Origin: Paragonimus westermani
Lineage: Eukaryota; Platyhelminthes; Trematoda; Plagiorchiida; Troglotrematidae
Assembly: GCA_008508345.1 (NCBI GenBank)
Contig: QNGE01000958.1
Span: forward strand, 42,839 to 106,838
Direction: 5' to 3'
DNA: 64,000 nt
The notes beneath the pieces were generated by a model, which worked only from the letters and a program-made list of their open reading frames with translations, was not told where the DNA came from and searched no databases. Position numbers and translations under genes: made by a program. Shown here piece after piece: positions 1-13,700 of this stretch. Numbering within the stretch: position 1 is the stretch's first letter; each line of letters starts with the position of its first letter.

Positions 1-1410
1 GTAGATAAAGTTGTATCATCTAGTAACCAGTGCATACTTTTCGAACTACTGAGTAACATACTAAAAGTGTTAAGTACAACCGAGTTAGAGTACAGTGAGT
101 GTTCATTCGTCATCGTATTGCAACTAACCGATGTGTTGTCTGTATCATCACACTGATTTCCTTCCATTTAGTTTTTTAGTTCGTGATACCCACGTAACCG
201 TTTGTGCAAACTAGTTTAATCACACGAAGCTAACTATCATCCTGGAATATTTGAAGCCGGTAAAGATAAACTGCAAGTTGCGTTTTCAGAACATACCTAT
301 CGCTTTTTCCAGAAACAACTAAATATGTAGCTTGTGATTGTGGCCAAACGTTCACTCAATGCCAGCGTGAGGTCAACACACTAGTTGTCAACACGTTCAC
401 AAGCACAGTGCTGTTGTTCGCGTCAAGGATACGCACTTGCAATTAGCTCATATAAAGTCGATTCAATTCAAATTGAGGACAAGGAGCACCCTTAATCCGG
501 TTCGACAAGACGACAAGAAGAAATATTTTGCCAGTTGCAAGCATTTCATTTATTCTTGTGTCGATAGCACTAAACATTCAGTTGTCGGTCAGTAGGGTTT
601 TATTACCGTAGAATTGCGAAGTAAACAAAATTGCTGAACATTCCGTTGAGTTTCCTCACTAGAAGTGTGCCGGTTTGACGTTGACTCATTCTTCACAAGT
701 TGTCCCAGAGGAAGACAGAGCACATCCCCAAATGGTTATTACAAACAGTGATTCAACGTGGGTCAGCATACCAACAACCGAACAGAAATTCGGCGTTTTC
801 GATTGCGTGACAACAGATCAGGTGGTTGACCCGCCACTTCGTCTACGATCCTACTGCACAATTGCAAACCTAGGTTGTGAATCCAGCGTCACACACCGGC
901 CGTCTGTTGGTAGAACTTGCTGACGCAATCTATTTCGTTACTGCAACAGTGGAACCGTCTCCGCAAACCTGATTGCACCCACGTGACGTTTGTCTATCTC
1001 AATGTTTATGTCGTTATGAGATAAACTCATATAACTAAATGTTTTGTGTAGTCGACTGATGGGAATAACCGAACTGCTTCTACCTCGTAATGTATATCTT
1101 TTCGCATTCTTGGTGAACAAGATAAAGGGAACTTAATGCTTCAAACTTGCATTATTGCCAAAAGGTATACATTAACACAATTTTAATAGCTTGGTAAGTT
1201 AACTAGCAGCCGCGATTTCTGAAACCAGAAGCTTCCCACAGATCCACTTCAGGTCCACTATTGGATTGCTCAGCAGTGTCAGACCATCTATACTTCGAGG
1301 TACGGGCAACACAAAATATTAGTTTTGAGACGGTGAGCAAACAAATAGCCTTTTTGAATGGATTCGGTAGTTTTGGCAAATGATATGCAGACAAAGTGTA
1401 TACTTCGGTG
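1..1410. other. Unrecognised AT-rich DNA
   Basis: No gene or well-supported repeat is visible apart from a faint SINE-like stretch near 365-475, listed separately. The longest open frame is 82 codons (675-923, plus) and has no recognisable motif. Confidence 0.5.
365..475 (+). repeat. Possible heavily decayed tRNA-derived SINE
   Basis: Short blocks match the better SINE copy at 7388-7719 in the same order: gtgaggtcaa, then a tcaacacg block, then tcaaggatacgcac (tggcaaggatatgcac in the good copy), then an agctc-type block. Box B is not recognisable. Similarity is by eye and could be coincidence. Confidence 0.25.
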
Positions 1411-1545
1411 TATTTCAAGTTGACCATCACTCACATTTGATCGCAGCGTTCGCATTCAGATAGACTTTGCAGCCAGCCTCTNGATTAGGACTTCCGAGAC
1501 AGGTCGAAATCACCGATCTCATTAAACCTGCGATGCGGTGTAGAC
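1411..1545 (-). repeat. SINE with 5' inversion (minus-strand insertion)
   Basis: Positions 1411-1481 are the reverse complement of the SINE 3' region at about 7620-7688 (tctatctgaatgcgaacg, then caacttgaaa). From 1484 to about 1535 follows a block containing gacttccgag and ttaaacctgc. This is the head of the SINE variant at 42563-42775, but here it runs in the opposite orientation to the tail. Tail on minus and head on plus is the signature of 5' inversion during target-primed reverse transcription (twin priming). An ambiguous base (N) sits at 1482, exactly at the junction. Confidence 0.65.
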
Positions 1546-4500
1546 GAATATTATATCACGCACACTCACCATCCTACTTCTGCAGGTCATTGTCTTAGAT
1601 ACTCCGAAAAAATCTTTTGTGTGAGTGAAACAAACCTGGTTCTTTAGAAACAGACACGGTAAGCTTATCAGCAAACTGCTCAAACATGGTTAACAAAGCA
1701 AAACCGCGGTGAATCTCTTAGCACTTTTGAAAGTTTCCAGTTCGAAGTGGTCTCTGATGTGTACGGCCCCGCTATCCTTCCTCATACCTGCACGACCGCA
1801 TAGGTTTTATGCGTTGGCTTTTAAGAAGTGACCTCCACTGAGAGTCCAGAGATGAGTCACCGGGATATTTATAAGATCCAAAGAGAAGTTTCATTTTGAG
1901 GGGCTAATTCTCAATGCTTTACAGATGAATCGAAAGAGACCCAATATTCCTTCATAAAACCTCTTAAATTCCAGGCCATCTGCCAGCAGACCACCTTTTA
2001 CCAAATAAAGCAACAGTCAACACGTTCCTCCTCGAAGCATTTGTAGAAACTACTGTTCTCTTGGGAACTGTAGTTGTGCAATTATTTTGTTTTTCCTACG
2101 TAGTTTTTTAAACCTCTTTACCTACTTTTTATCCAAATAAGTCTAATGTAGCTGATGCAGCTACTCATCTATGGTGTCACTAGTGACGATCCATCCTATC
2201 GAGCCAATAAATTCGACCGTCAGATTTGTAATCGATTGCAGCAACATTTTCACAATGTAGGGATTAAGCTGCTTCTCTGATATTTAAGCAGTTTGTCTAA
2301 TCCATCCTATTGACCAAATGGACAACTCGGAATAGCACCCGAGTGTTGATCCAACTTTCTAACCTGCAGCTATGTGTGAACAGTTTAAATGATCGGGAAT
2401 CGTTTATGCTTGAATACAATCATCCATGAGTTGGTGACTATTGTTACTAGGTTGTGCATAAAATAACAGGATGTTTGGTTTGAATACGGACAGAGTCACA
2501 AGAATTGCCCAATGTGAAACCATCAATCTGACGACAAGGTTCGAATGGAATTTTAAACGATAGATTTGACGTTAACAGTAAAACTAGTCATTGCAGCTCA
2601 ACTTTGGGGATTACCACACTCGCTTCAGTTAATTCGACGTGGAATAAAAATCTGGCTATAGTTTTAACGGCTTGTTTACAAATACTAATGTGACGATCGG
2701 AGATTTTTAACAGATTTGTTGACATTTTTACAGATCGTGGATATCAGGAAACAACCCTTCTGATAGTGCTCAGTTATGGAATGTCGTAATCCTTACATGG
2801 TTTTTCGGACCGTTTGGATGGTTCCTGTTGTATACTTTCAGGCTAGGCAACAATTACGTCTTTAAAATTACTTCCGTGGTTTTTATGTTGTGGTTTTTAC
2901 TTCGTGTCCACAACATCTGTTATACTCATTAGTGAATCCTTCGGTGTAGCCGAAATTCAACCAGGGAAATTGGCAACAATATGAGGTTCCGTTTAGGTGA
3001 ATGATGTGAAAAATTTGCTGGCTAAAATCCCCCATTAAAAATATTTCATCTGACGAGGTTTTGTAATTTGTTAGTTATTTTGGATTATTCGTCAACTGTG
3101 TAGGTAAGCAAGGGTGTATTGGAATCAGCGACTGCAATCGCCTGCCTTTCATGAGATGTATTGTATCAACTGCGCTTCTAATCAAAGCTGGGTGCATGGA
3201 CCTTTCATGTGAGGGTTGCACATGTGTAATTCCTCCACATTGGTTTTGGTGTCCAGTCGAAGAGCCAAGTTGAAGACCATCAATACAGAATAAAGGATAC
3301 TCAATATATTACCACCGCCACTAGGCATCGCAGATGTGTTACTAACTGGCTGCAAAGAGGTCAAAATGATTGTACTCAGCCCACTAACCATTAGCCTCTC
3401 CATAAGCACCTTTCAAATTTTCAGACTGCCGTATAAAACAAAGCATGCTGTTCGATTCTGGTCAGTCTAGTTTAGACTAATATAAATAGAACATAGTTTG
3501 TTCGCACAATTAGTGTTCTTTTTGAAACTCTTACAAATTGTGCAACCCACAAAGTAAGCAGATCGCTGTGAGCCTGACTAAACGTTTTCTTCTCCAAATA
3601 GACTGTTTTTTGTGGCTTTCGAGGTCTGTTATTAGTGTGACCTGTCCGTGAATTTTGATTTAAATGACGCTAATTGTCCAAGCACCTCGAATAGTCATGA
3701 CGTAAAAACAGTCGAGTAAACAATATTGGCTGAAAGTATACGATTTTCATTGCTGTGACTGGAAAACAATCAACTTCGAGTTCAGTTCTTGCAAATAAAT
3801 CTAATCCTTACACTCAAGGTGATGTGGTGAAAACGCTTACGTATAACTTCTTTTATCAGAAGTGGGTAATCTACAATTTCTGTCGATGGAATCTCTCCAC
3901 TAGTGCGATTAAGCAGTCCGTTAATGATTGAATTAGATCACTAATATTACTCAGAAACTGAAGGAAAGGTGAATAATTTAAATTACAGCAAGGTTGCACG
4001 CAACTGAACAAAGTGAGTAGCATGCGATAGAAAGTTACTAGTGCATTTTTCTGGCACATAAACAGACGCTCCCATTAGCTTCGCCGGTATCTTGTAAAAC
4101 AAAAACTGACATTTCTGTGGTGACAAAAAACAGTTCATAGATATGGATTCTTTAAGTCAGACCACTGACGCCAGCACAGCGGCAAAAACCCCTTTAACGG
4201 GTTCATTTTCTCCAGTGTTTGCGTATATCTACACAGTAACTACTCATACAACATAGTTTATTGTAGTGAAATATTTGAACATTTATGAGGACGTATAGGT
4301 TATGAAAACCACAACCAGGTTACTCGCCACCATCAATTATTTTGGCAAACACTCTGGCGCAGGGGTAAACATTTTCCAATGAATATTCTTGATTTCTGTA
4401 CATACAAACAACGGAAAAACTCATAAGAAGGCACACGGTTGAAAACCGCAATAAAACAACCATCCAACTTTTCAGTCTGCTCGCAATGTTTTAGAACTAG

Positions 4501-7387
4501 TCTGAACACTATTTTGTACAGGTTTTGCACGCTGTGTGAATACAGTTAGGTTTCTTTGTATTCTACAATCACTACTCAAACCAGTGTTCTGTTCGCGTGA
4601 CGAATTCTACTTCCATTTTTGCCTAGTCCCTGTTGTTTTGTAAGCAACCGTTTTAATTCAGTATGACGATATCACTGTTTTCAAGAGCCGCGTCAATAAC
4701 AGCGCTGTCTACTGTTTTCTTCTACTGTGGCTTAAGACTGTGCTTACAAATGAGTCGGATTTTTAGTACTGATAAGCAGTGCAGTATATCTGATAATTTA
4801 AAGGAGACTCAATTGCGCAGAGTGGGCCTTTCAGCCGAATTTGAACCAGTGACAGGAACAGCACGTGTAGAATCGGCAACCCCTCACCGTCTAAGTAGGG
4901 AACCTAAACTGGAGGCTCAGAAATGTCATATTTCTACTCAGCTATTCACTCACTCACTTAGGTAATCCACCAAATGACCCCTGGTATTTACGGCCCAGTC
5001 GAGATTTCCGAAACAGTTTACGTTGAAACTTAACAATACCATCAACAATAGTTGCATATGGTTCTTTGAAAAAAGTGGAGCCTGTTGTAGTCATTCGCCC
5101 TAAAAATCAACAAACGACCCAAGACATTTCCTATCCATGATTTATTGAAACCACATCTCTGAGTTGAATGGAACAACCACAAATCATGGTATGATCTCAT
5201 ATTACACCTTCTCTTCATGTTGAAAACAAGAGACACAGGTAAAATGTGAAATGGCCAAAGGATACAGATTTGTCTGTTTGAGAAGCAATACCTATGCCTA
5301 ACCACAAGGTAAGCAACAGCTGAAAGCTGACGTTCGAAACATACAGCGCCAGATGCTGGAGACTGACTGTAAGTGGTTGTGTAGAGTGGGCTCAGCTGTG
5401 AATTTCACTCATACTCACCGTTGTGAACTTTTACCCGTTTAACCCAAGAGCTGATTTCCTTTTGTGTGATCCACATGCTTATGGCCAACGACAGCATGTG
5501 AAGTAAGTACCTAACATATTTTATATCTTGTGACTTTTTTTAACTGTCTTGAATTGGATAAATGCTTCACGTGGCGTCACCATTAGACTTAACTTATATG
5601 ACTCATTTGTGCCCAAATGGTATGGTAGCGCATGAAATTCTCCAAGAATGAAGTTATGCACGCTCATGGAATTTTGGTACAACTCGTGGTCTTGGCATAA
5701 TTGCGACCGTTGTTTACGTCGGTTGGAAGACTGATGCATTAGTCCACCATTAGAAACATCGGTAAAATCGAGTGGTCAGTGCAAACTATCGCTTGCTCAC
5801 ATGGTTATGAAGCAGAAAGCACACCCTATACATTCACGTGATGAAACTGCGTTGCAGAATAAATTTTACATGAATTTGGAAGGCGTGCATGCAAAGTTCC
5901 TTAAACATCTACATACTCTTCATACACTTTCTAACTCTTCCTACTTGTTGATTCCATTTGACCTAGCACGAAAAGCTTTGACACGTTTCTCAACCCACCG
6001 AAATTGTGAGGTCTGTATCGGTTACAGGATTATCATCACGACTGGAATTTACATATACCAACAGGATCTCCAACGAAAAGGCTCCAATTATATGTAAAAT
6101 GATGAACCCAAATCAATTGATTTTCCCAGCGGACGCGATAACCAGCTTTGTCATTTGCCACAAAGTGCATTTTGACACTCTTCATTTAGCAAAAAGACTG
6201 ACTACATTGACATACAACACAGTTTAGTGGCATCTAAATTCAAATTCAAATTTAATCTTCTCTGAACTAAATCTAATTATAAATCGGTAACTCCGAAAAA
6301 TCATTCTAAAACCGAACAAAGGGTGCTATCAAACATCATAAACCTGTAAAATCTGTTGTTCATTAAATACACAATAGTAAGAAAGTAGCGTTGTACAAAG
6401 AATTTACCTGAAATACCGGACAATCAGTTTTTTGATGTTTACGCACATGGTAGATTCAGAGGGAATCCACTATATCTTTTTTACGAAATAAAATATACAA
6501 AAACCACGTATACTTAAAGTCAACTTCAAACTTGGATCAATAACAAAAAACACGCTTTTAAATTACGAAGGAAGTACAAAATATGTCCACTTTGTTTATA
6601 TTTTGGAGTTAGCCGTATGTTGAACAACACTGCATGCAAACGTAACCCAAACATTTAGACACATATTCTTCTTAGAAAGTGTTACGCCTGACCTTCGGTT
6701 TTGTTTGTTGGTGAATCTATAAAGTGACATCTTCTGCATGACCTGTGTGTAGAGGTTCCGATGTTTAGTTTGTCAGAAACTAAGCCTTGTGCCACTTTAA
6801 AAGGTTAACTTCAAGTGACTGGTTTTTGTGACATGCGACGCGAACAGTTCTTTGAGGACAATGCTTTATATCAGTTGGAGAATTAATTGTCACTCTCGTT
6901 GTTAGGATTCAATGTCTCTACAGGACGATAGTATGATAATTTATCACTGAGCTGATCACGAACGGGAAAAGTAAATTTTATCTATGTAAGGTTGAAAATG
7001 ATTGCATTAAATGGAAGAGAAACCAGCGAAGTACGCTGTGATGGTCCACTCAAAGTCTCTTGTGTCGACTGAGTCAACAGAACAGTTGATGGCATCAACC
7101 AAATTCACAGTTGACCGGCTGATTGCTAACAAAATGTGGACACAGCTTATTGGTTATCTTGATACATACGTCACAATCATTTGAATTGTTACTAGATGCA
7201 TATCGATTCACCGGGACAATACGACTCTCAAACAGAGAAGTTACACTGCAATACTGAATCGGTGATTTTCTGACAAACCAGTGTAAGGCAGACACAGCTT
7301 GTGCAACCGAATGCTGCGCACTGTTGTCTCCATTCCAATAGCATCGTTCTGTATATGACCGAAAACTCAGGGTTTTGAACTGCTAAT
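1546..7387. other. Unrecognised AT-rich DNA, no gene seen
   Basis: Both strands carry only short open frames, the longest 100 codons at 4663-4965 (plus), with no recognisable domain. No tRNA-like boxes, long repeats or transposon motifs were noticed. It could be intergenic or intronic. Confidence 0.5.
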
Positions 7388-7719
7388 TGTGTCTCCTCTC
7401 GAGACGATCGGGCAACCTGATCATTGCTCACAAGCGAGAGTGGTTGAGCGTTCAGATTTGATGATTCGGTCGTGCCTAATGTGAGGTCAATGGCGCAGTG
7501 GTTAACACGGTTGCCTCATGATTGGAATGTCCGGAGTTCAAATCCCGGCCGTGGCAAGGATATGCACTACTGACGAGCTCTAATGAGAGCGAAACTCGAG
7601 TCTAGTGCTTCTTTTCGAAAGAGGCTGGCTGGAAAGTCTATCTGAATGCGAACGCTGCGATCAAATGTGAGTGATGGTCAACTTGAAAATAAACCAAATC
7701 CCCGACTACTCATCAGTAA
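7388..7719 (+). repeat. Full-length tRNA-derived SINE (reference copy)
   Basis: A tRNA-like head carries an RNA polymerase III box A (TGGCGCAGTGG at 7491-7501) and box B (agttcaaatcc at about 7535-7545), spaced as in a tRNA gene. An unrelated body (gagctctaatgagagcgaaa, gaaagaggctggctgg) and a 3' tail (caacttgaaa, then ctactcatcagtaat) follow. About 100 bases upstream of box A (from tgtgtctcctctcgag at 7388) are also shared with the copy at 42806, so the repeat starts before the tRNA-like part. The tail limit at 7719 is supported by matching tails at 42563 (minus) and 51410 (minus). It should be transcribed by Pol III and moved by a LINE enzyme. It encodes no protein. Confidence 0.85.
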
Positions 7720-10700
7720 TGCTAATTGTTTAGTTCGTATTCGGCCCTTAGATTTCGATCCTGCAGAAAGGTTTAAGTAACCGGATTGTAATAGTGCAAA
7801 TCAGCTACCTCCCTCTTTTGAGGCTGTAAATTAATCAAATCTCTGTTTCGAGGGCTAAGGATTTGGAATCTAGCTTTTAGGACTATGTCATTTCAAGTTT
7901 TATCAGATTGAATTGCACTTTTCTCGTACAGCTTTAACGAAAGATTTCAAACGCGCGAATGAGAAGTTCAGGGTTGTTTCATGCTAGTGTTTGAATATCA
8001 GCGAACTGCTCACCTATCACGAGTTTGTACGTTGTGTTTGAGACACGTTGCAGTTCGTGTTCAACTTCCATATTATTTGACATGTTCATGATAGCTATAT
8101 AGTGTTAGTTGATACAAGGATGATGTTTTATTTCTCTCAGGACGTATATGAGCTTTTGTCACTGTTCTGTTACACACAGTTGTTGCCACTGTCTTGTTCA
8201 CTTAGAAAAACGCCGCGGGAATGAATTAAGAAACAAAGACGAATGTGTTCAGGGAAACGGAAATATGGGTTCTGAAAGAAAACACTAGAATTTTACCGCA
8301 CAACGAAAATGATTCACAGTCAACGTGAACATAACGACTGATGCAAATGAGACACGTGATATGATATAGAATACAACTGAATAGAATCACGAGGACGAAG
8401 GTGAAGAAACCGGTCAGAAGGTGTGAAAAAGTTGAAATATGAAGCACGCATCACATAATCAAAACACAAGAGAGGGTTGACTAAGTATTTTCCACTAGCA
8501 CGTTTTTGTGGTTCAACAAAAAATTACGAAACTAAACCATTTCTTTTTCTCACAATATAGATATCCCGAATAGCAAAATGCAATTTATGAGATGAACTTT
8601 GGATAGGAATGTAGTAATGGTGTTTCAACGTGAATCACTCAATCAATCTGTCTAGATAACGATTTGTGAAAATCTAACGAATTGCACTCGTCGTCTTAGT
8701 CGAGGCCAGACTATTTCGACATAAACTAGAAGCAGTTTCGGAGAAAGGTTAGTGATTCAAAGCACCGTAATAACCAGCTAAAAAGGAGATCTTACAAGCA
8801 ATCACGAGACATCTTTGCAAAGTAACCAACCTTGAAATTAAAAACATGAATAGTTTGGCTAAATCTTAGATAAAGATCGTTCCTGTACATCAAAACAAAA
8901 ACCTGTGTACACTCCCTTGACGACGCCGTTTTCATCGTGAGATGCAAGTAACTGGGGAACACTAACCAGCTGCTCATCGATTGCATCATAAGAATAATCT
9001 ATATGAAAATGGATTAACCATGAGTTATCATTTATGCATGTTCAAGTCGGAAAACTTTTATAGGTCAGGCAGAAACCAGCATATCCCAAAAATCCGGCTC
9101 AACTTAGCAAATCCTGGATGTTTCTCTCAGTCTCTCCACAATCAAGAAGGAAACCGTATTAAAACAATCTAAGAGGACATAAACACCGCTCACTGCAATT
9201 ACAGAAAAGTAAACAACCCTTTGTTCCCCGGCTGTGTGGAGTCCACAACTAATGCACTATCCCCAGAACGTCCAGAAAACAGTAGGATATCTAGTCAGAT
9301 AGTCCATTCATTGCTGTTTCATGAGTGGCAGCAAAATATGACTGATACTGAGAATATCCTTCAGATCAGATGGGTGTCCAAAACGCAGGAATTCATCACG
9401 AACTTTCGGAAAAGTGTGCACTTCCGCTCACTATACTCGGCCGCCTGGATTGCTCTAAACTCTTTCTAACTGTTCCCCCACCACCATCCACGAGAATCAA
9501 GACCGCGCAGTTCATCGAAGGAAAGTGTAAGGTGGCACGTATATCCCCATTGTGTGTGAACAGTGTACATCCATGCTCCCACCCCGTATGATTATACTGT
9601 ATAGATAACACTAAATGAACCACCGTTGTGCGGAACACACACAATTGTGGTTCTCAACTGTAATGATCGGAAAGCACGCACCATGGTTCTACATTTCGTT
9701 TCATCCGTTTAGTTCGCCTTTTATTATACTACGACTGAAATGCCGTTCATTCAACGTAAAACGGAAAATCTGGTAAGATTATCGATCACAAATATTAGAT
9801 AAAAATTTGTACACAAAGTGAGCTCAAATTTGAAACGAAAACCAGTTGCATCCTCAATGAAATTAAGACCATATGCCCAACAGTACTCAGCGTTGTTTTT
9901 ATTGGTGCCTGCTCTACTATAATCGCAATCACTTGGTTGATTAAATAATTTTAGCTACTCGTATCATCCACATTACACAACTGGTTTACAGCGTTCTCTA
10001 AATAAACGTTGGACAACGCGTCTGACTTCGACGACCGTAAAACGTCAATATGGATATTGTTGTACAAATCCAAACTTACTTCTGGTCGTAGATAAGTTTC
10101 ACCAGTAAAACAAACGGAAACGGTGTATCTTGATCATGGCATAAGAAACCAACTAAAATCACTCAATGCTGACAGCTAATAAACATGCTTGAATTGGATA
10201 CATTACGAACAGAACCAAAACTACTCGGGTTTGCGCCCATAGTGGAAACGGATAACAGCAAGGTAGACGGCACACCAGAAAGCTAAACAGTGAGTGTTTG
10301 AACAGAGGATTACTCATGCAAATAATTGGGTGAGGAGTTTTCTTTTTTTCAGGGGATCATAACGAACTTTGTTTGTTCAATTCAGATATGTGACTTTGCG
10401 CACATGGGATAAAAAATCCCCTCCGTACTGATATGTTCAGTGATTTTTAACGACTGCACTCACAACTTGGTAGTGCCATTCGGTCTTATTAAGGGATTTG
10501 TTCGTTTGATTAGGACCTGAACATGCATTAATTCTCCTCAGAGAGCGGATTGTTGCCCCTGGGGTGAAACAAATTAATGGTTTTCAACAACGTTATGATG
10601 GTCTATCGAGGTATGTTCGACCAAGGAAGTGTTGCTCTGACCAACGGTTCCTGACTATATTTAGAAGTGGCCATACGGGCGTTCACACCGTCTTCAACCA

Positions 10701-13700
10701 GGCCGTTTGGTGTGTACTGAAATAGTGACATATTTTCTTAGTTATATACTTTAGATCTGAGCTCACTAACTGATTAGCCCTGACCGTGTCAACGTTTTGT
10801 GTAACTCGGTAACTTATTTCCTGTGTTGTGGTATCGAACCGCCATCCACGTAAACCTTCATATGTCGGATGAACGACAAAGTTTCTCGATGGGGCCAATG
10901 ATTCCAGCACGGTGTGTGCACACACTCCCGTGAGTGTTTAGCTCTTAACAAACTTTTGTGCTACTCAGGAAAATGAGTTCACACACATACTTCAGTTTTA
11001 ATCAGATCAAGTTAAAGATCTGATAGAAGAAACTTGTTATGACTGCCCCGGTCGCTTATACTTTTTCTGGTTCATTCGTTATCAAACTCGTTTGAACATA
11101 GTTCTTCAGCCTGATCTTGATTACAGGTGGCGTCATACGTTCAAATGCCGACTTCAATTAGGTTACTTTCGAATTCCTAAAGTACACCGTAGTGTTATCG
11201 TGACGACCAGCTTGACAACTTTAGTTATCCTCGTGGGTTACAGTGATTTTCCACAGTAACAGAGAACTGTCAGTGGTTGTAGTATATAATACCTGACTGA
11301 ACTCACTCGTAGTCACCGGATTACTTCATCTGAAACCAAGGGATTACGACTATTTTCCAATCTTTAGCTCCCTGTCCTGAGGTTAGTGTGGTGAAGTTTG
11401 TTGTGTAACACGTCCAGTTCTATGGTGTTACAAGCAATGTGAATGATGTGCTGTTATTGGCATTTCGGAAATACTGCAATGTGAATTCAGAGGAATTCGT
11501 CTGAAATGTGGTCATAAACATAACTATCAGCACCTCTTTCTTTCTTTACTATATGACAAGTATGAAATACGTACCAACTTGCTTACAACACAAAAACAGA
11601 GTTCTCACTCAGTACGTCAATGCACATTTATTATAACTATTGCTGGTAAACTTAACTGAGCTCCAGCTTGTGCTCTAGAGCTGTTTTTACACTCTGACAC
11701 CAGATGACATTCGGCAGCTCAAGAAAGAAACCAACCTGCTTTCATTAGTGCCCAAATAGGATGTGCACACAAGTCTGCAGAGAATTCTTAGGAAATGGGA
11801 AGTGATTGTTTATTGGCATTGAATAAATAGCAACATTTGGAACAATTTTGAACGTGTCCGTCTGAACAATAAGCATAAAAGATTCATGATCGAAAAAAAT
11901 TCTTGATTTTGTTGTGAATTGTTACTATTTGACGGGCCATCTGATCATCATTTTTTCCAAACTACTGTGCACCTAAATAGCGCTAGTTATGCAAAATAAT
12001 TTCAACACGTAAGATATCGCACTGCATGGACGATCATAATGGTATCACTACTGAAAGTTGCAGAAACCCAGCTATGAAACAATTTATAAACAAAGCGAAT
12101 TGTGTGCATCATGAAAGAAAGCAGTGAACAGAAGTCAGTTTAGCGCTAGTTTTTTTTCTGGTGGAGGTCGAAACGACAAATAATGCAGAAAGCTCTTACC
12201 TGTTAACTTGAGGTCATTCAGTGCCCACTTGAAAAAATTGGCTAAGTGGACTTTCAGCAATCCTAACCCAAAAGCAAGGCCAAACTGTCGCGTGAAAGCG
12301 TTAAATGCGGTTATCTAAACTGGGATGACAAGCCGTCCAGATTGCTGCTGCTAGAAACACTTGCTTGCTTGATATACTCATTTAGCACCCCCCCCTCAAT
12401 TGGCTGACTAATGCGTCACAACTACCACTAATTTAGTGATTTGACAGGTGCTGATCCCACCACGGCAATCTGCCAAACGTGCGTTACGTTTGTGCACTAA
12501 TGCCAAAACGGTTCACGGAAAATCCTGACGCATATTATTACAAGCCTTAAGCATGTACACATCTCTGGATAACCTTCATCCTACAGACCGGATAAATCCT
12601 GATGCAACACTTTGATAAAATTCTCAAAACTCTGTAGTTGTAATGGATGCAACCAGTAGGCTCACAAGTTGACTAACTTGTCTGTTCTAATCTGTGACAA
12701 TACTAGACCAACAACTCATCTGCTCCATCACGCAACAAAGTGCGCCTAACAAATGTGTTAATACATCGCAATTGAAAGTGGAAACACTTTGGGACAGGCC
12801 ACTTTTCATGGTATCACATTTGTGACAAAGTAGGCATTATAACTACTTACAACTTGAATACACAAAGTGCTCACATTCTGGAACGCCACGTTGCGATGGT
12901 GTCACAGTAGGCAAACTCCGGTATATGGTTGAACTGTAAACGTGAAGTGAATTCTCAAACAATTCATCTGTAAAAATTTTCTAACAAATTAACCAGTACA
13001 GTTAAAAGTTAACTGATCCCGGCAACATGATCCGGCGTATTGTTTGCAAATTAAGTGTACACCAGTGAAGTTTACGAAAAGCGAACGAGGACTGAAACGT
13101 ATTCCATTTCCAGAAATCAAGACAGTCCAGGTTTGACACTTGCGGCATGCTACAGGCAGTGGTGCTTACTGATTCACACCCGCTACAGAACTCCTCCGGC
13201 CAATGGTTGGTTGCTATGCACCGTGAGTTTGAAAGCAAATATCACAACTCACTTTTTAAACAGGATTATTAGGGGGTTTAATAAAATGAATTAGGAGCTC
13301 AATTCTTGTACATCTGGTTCATATACACCACCACAATATAATCATTTGTGTTCTACCTTTTTTGGAGCATTTCCTGTCAATTCATAAATAATTTGTGAGT
13401 CTGTCTGCTGTGCACAGCTATGGATGTTGCTATTAAGAAACCGCTCAATCCACCACTCAATTGGGTTAAATATCGTCTGTATACATAAATTTTCTCACTT
13501 TCTTTTCCACTTAGCTTAGTCCGGACCCGACCGGCAACTCAAATGAGGGCAAAATTTCTTGATTATCCTCGAGATCGCTGTTTATCCATAATCTTTGTAT
13601 TTACCGTCCAGTGTTATACAAAACTTCACCACACATTCGCATAACCTTCACATGTGTCACACAAGCAGTGATTCACCTTCCATTTTAGTTCTGGAGAACA

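Noticed and set aside
7491..7560. Functional tRNA gene at the SINE head
   Set aside because: Box A and box B are present, but no acceptor or anticodon stems pair, and the same head recurs in several copies attached to a constant non-tRNA body.
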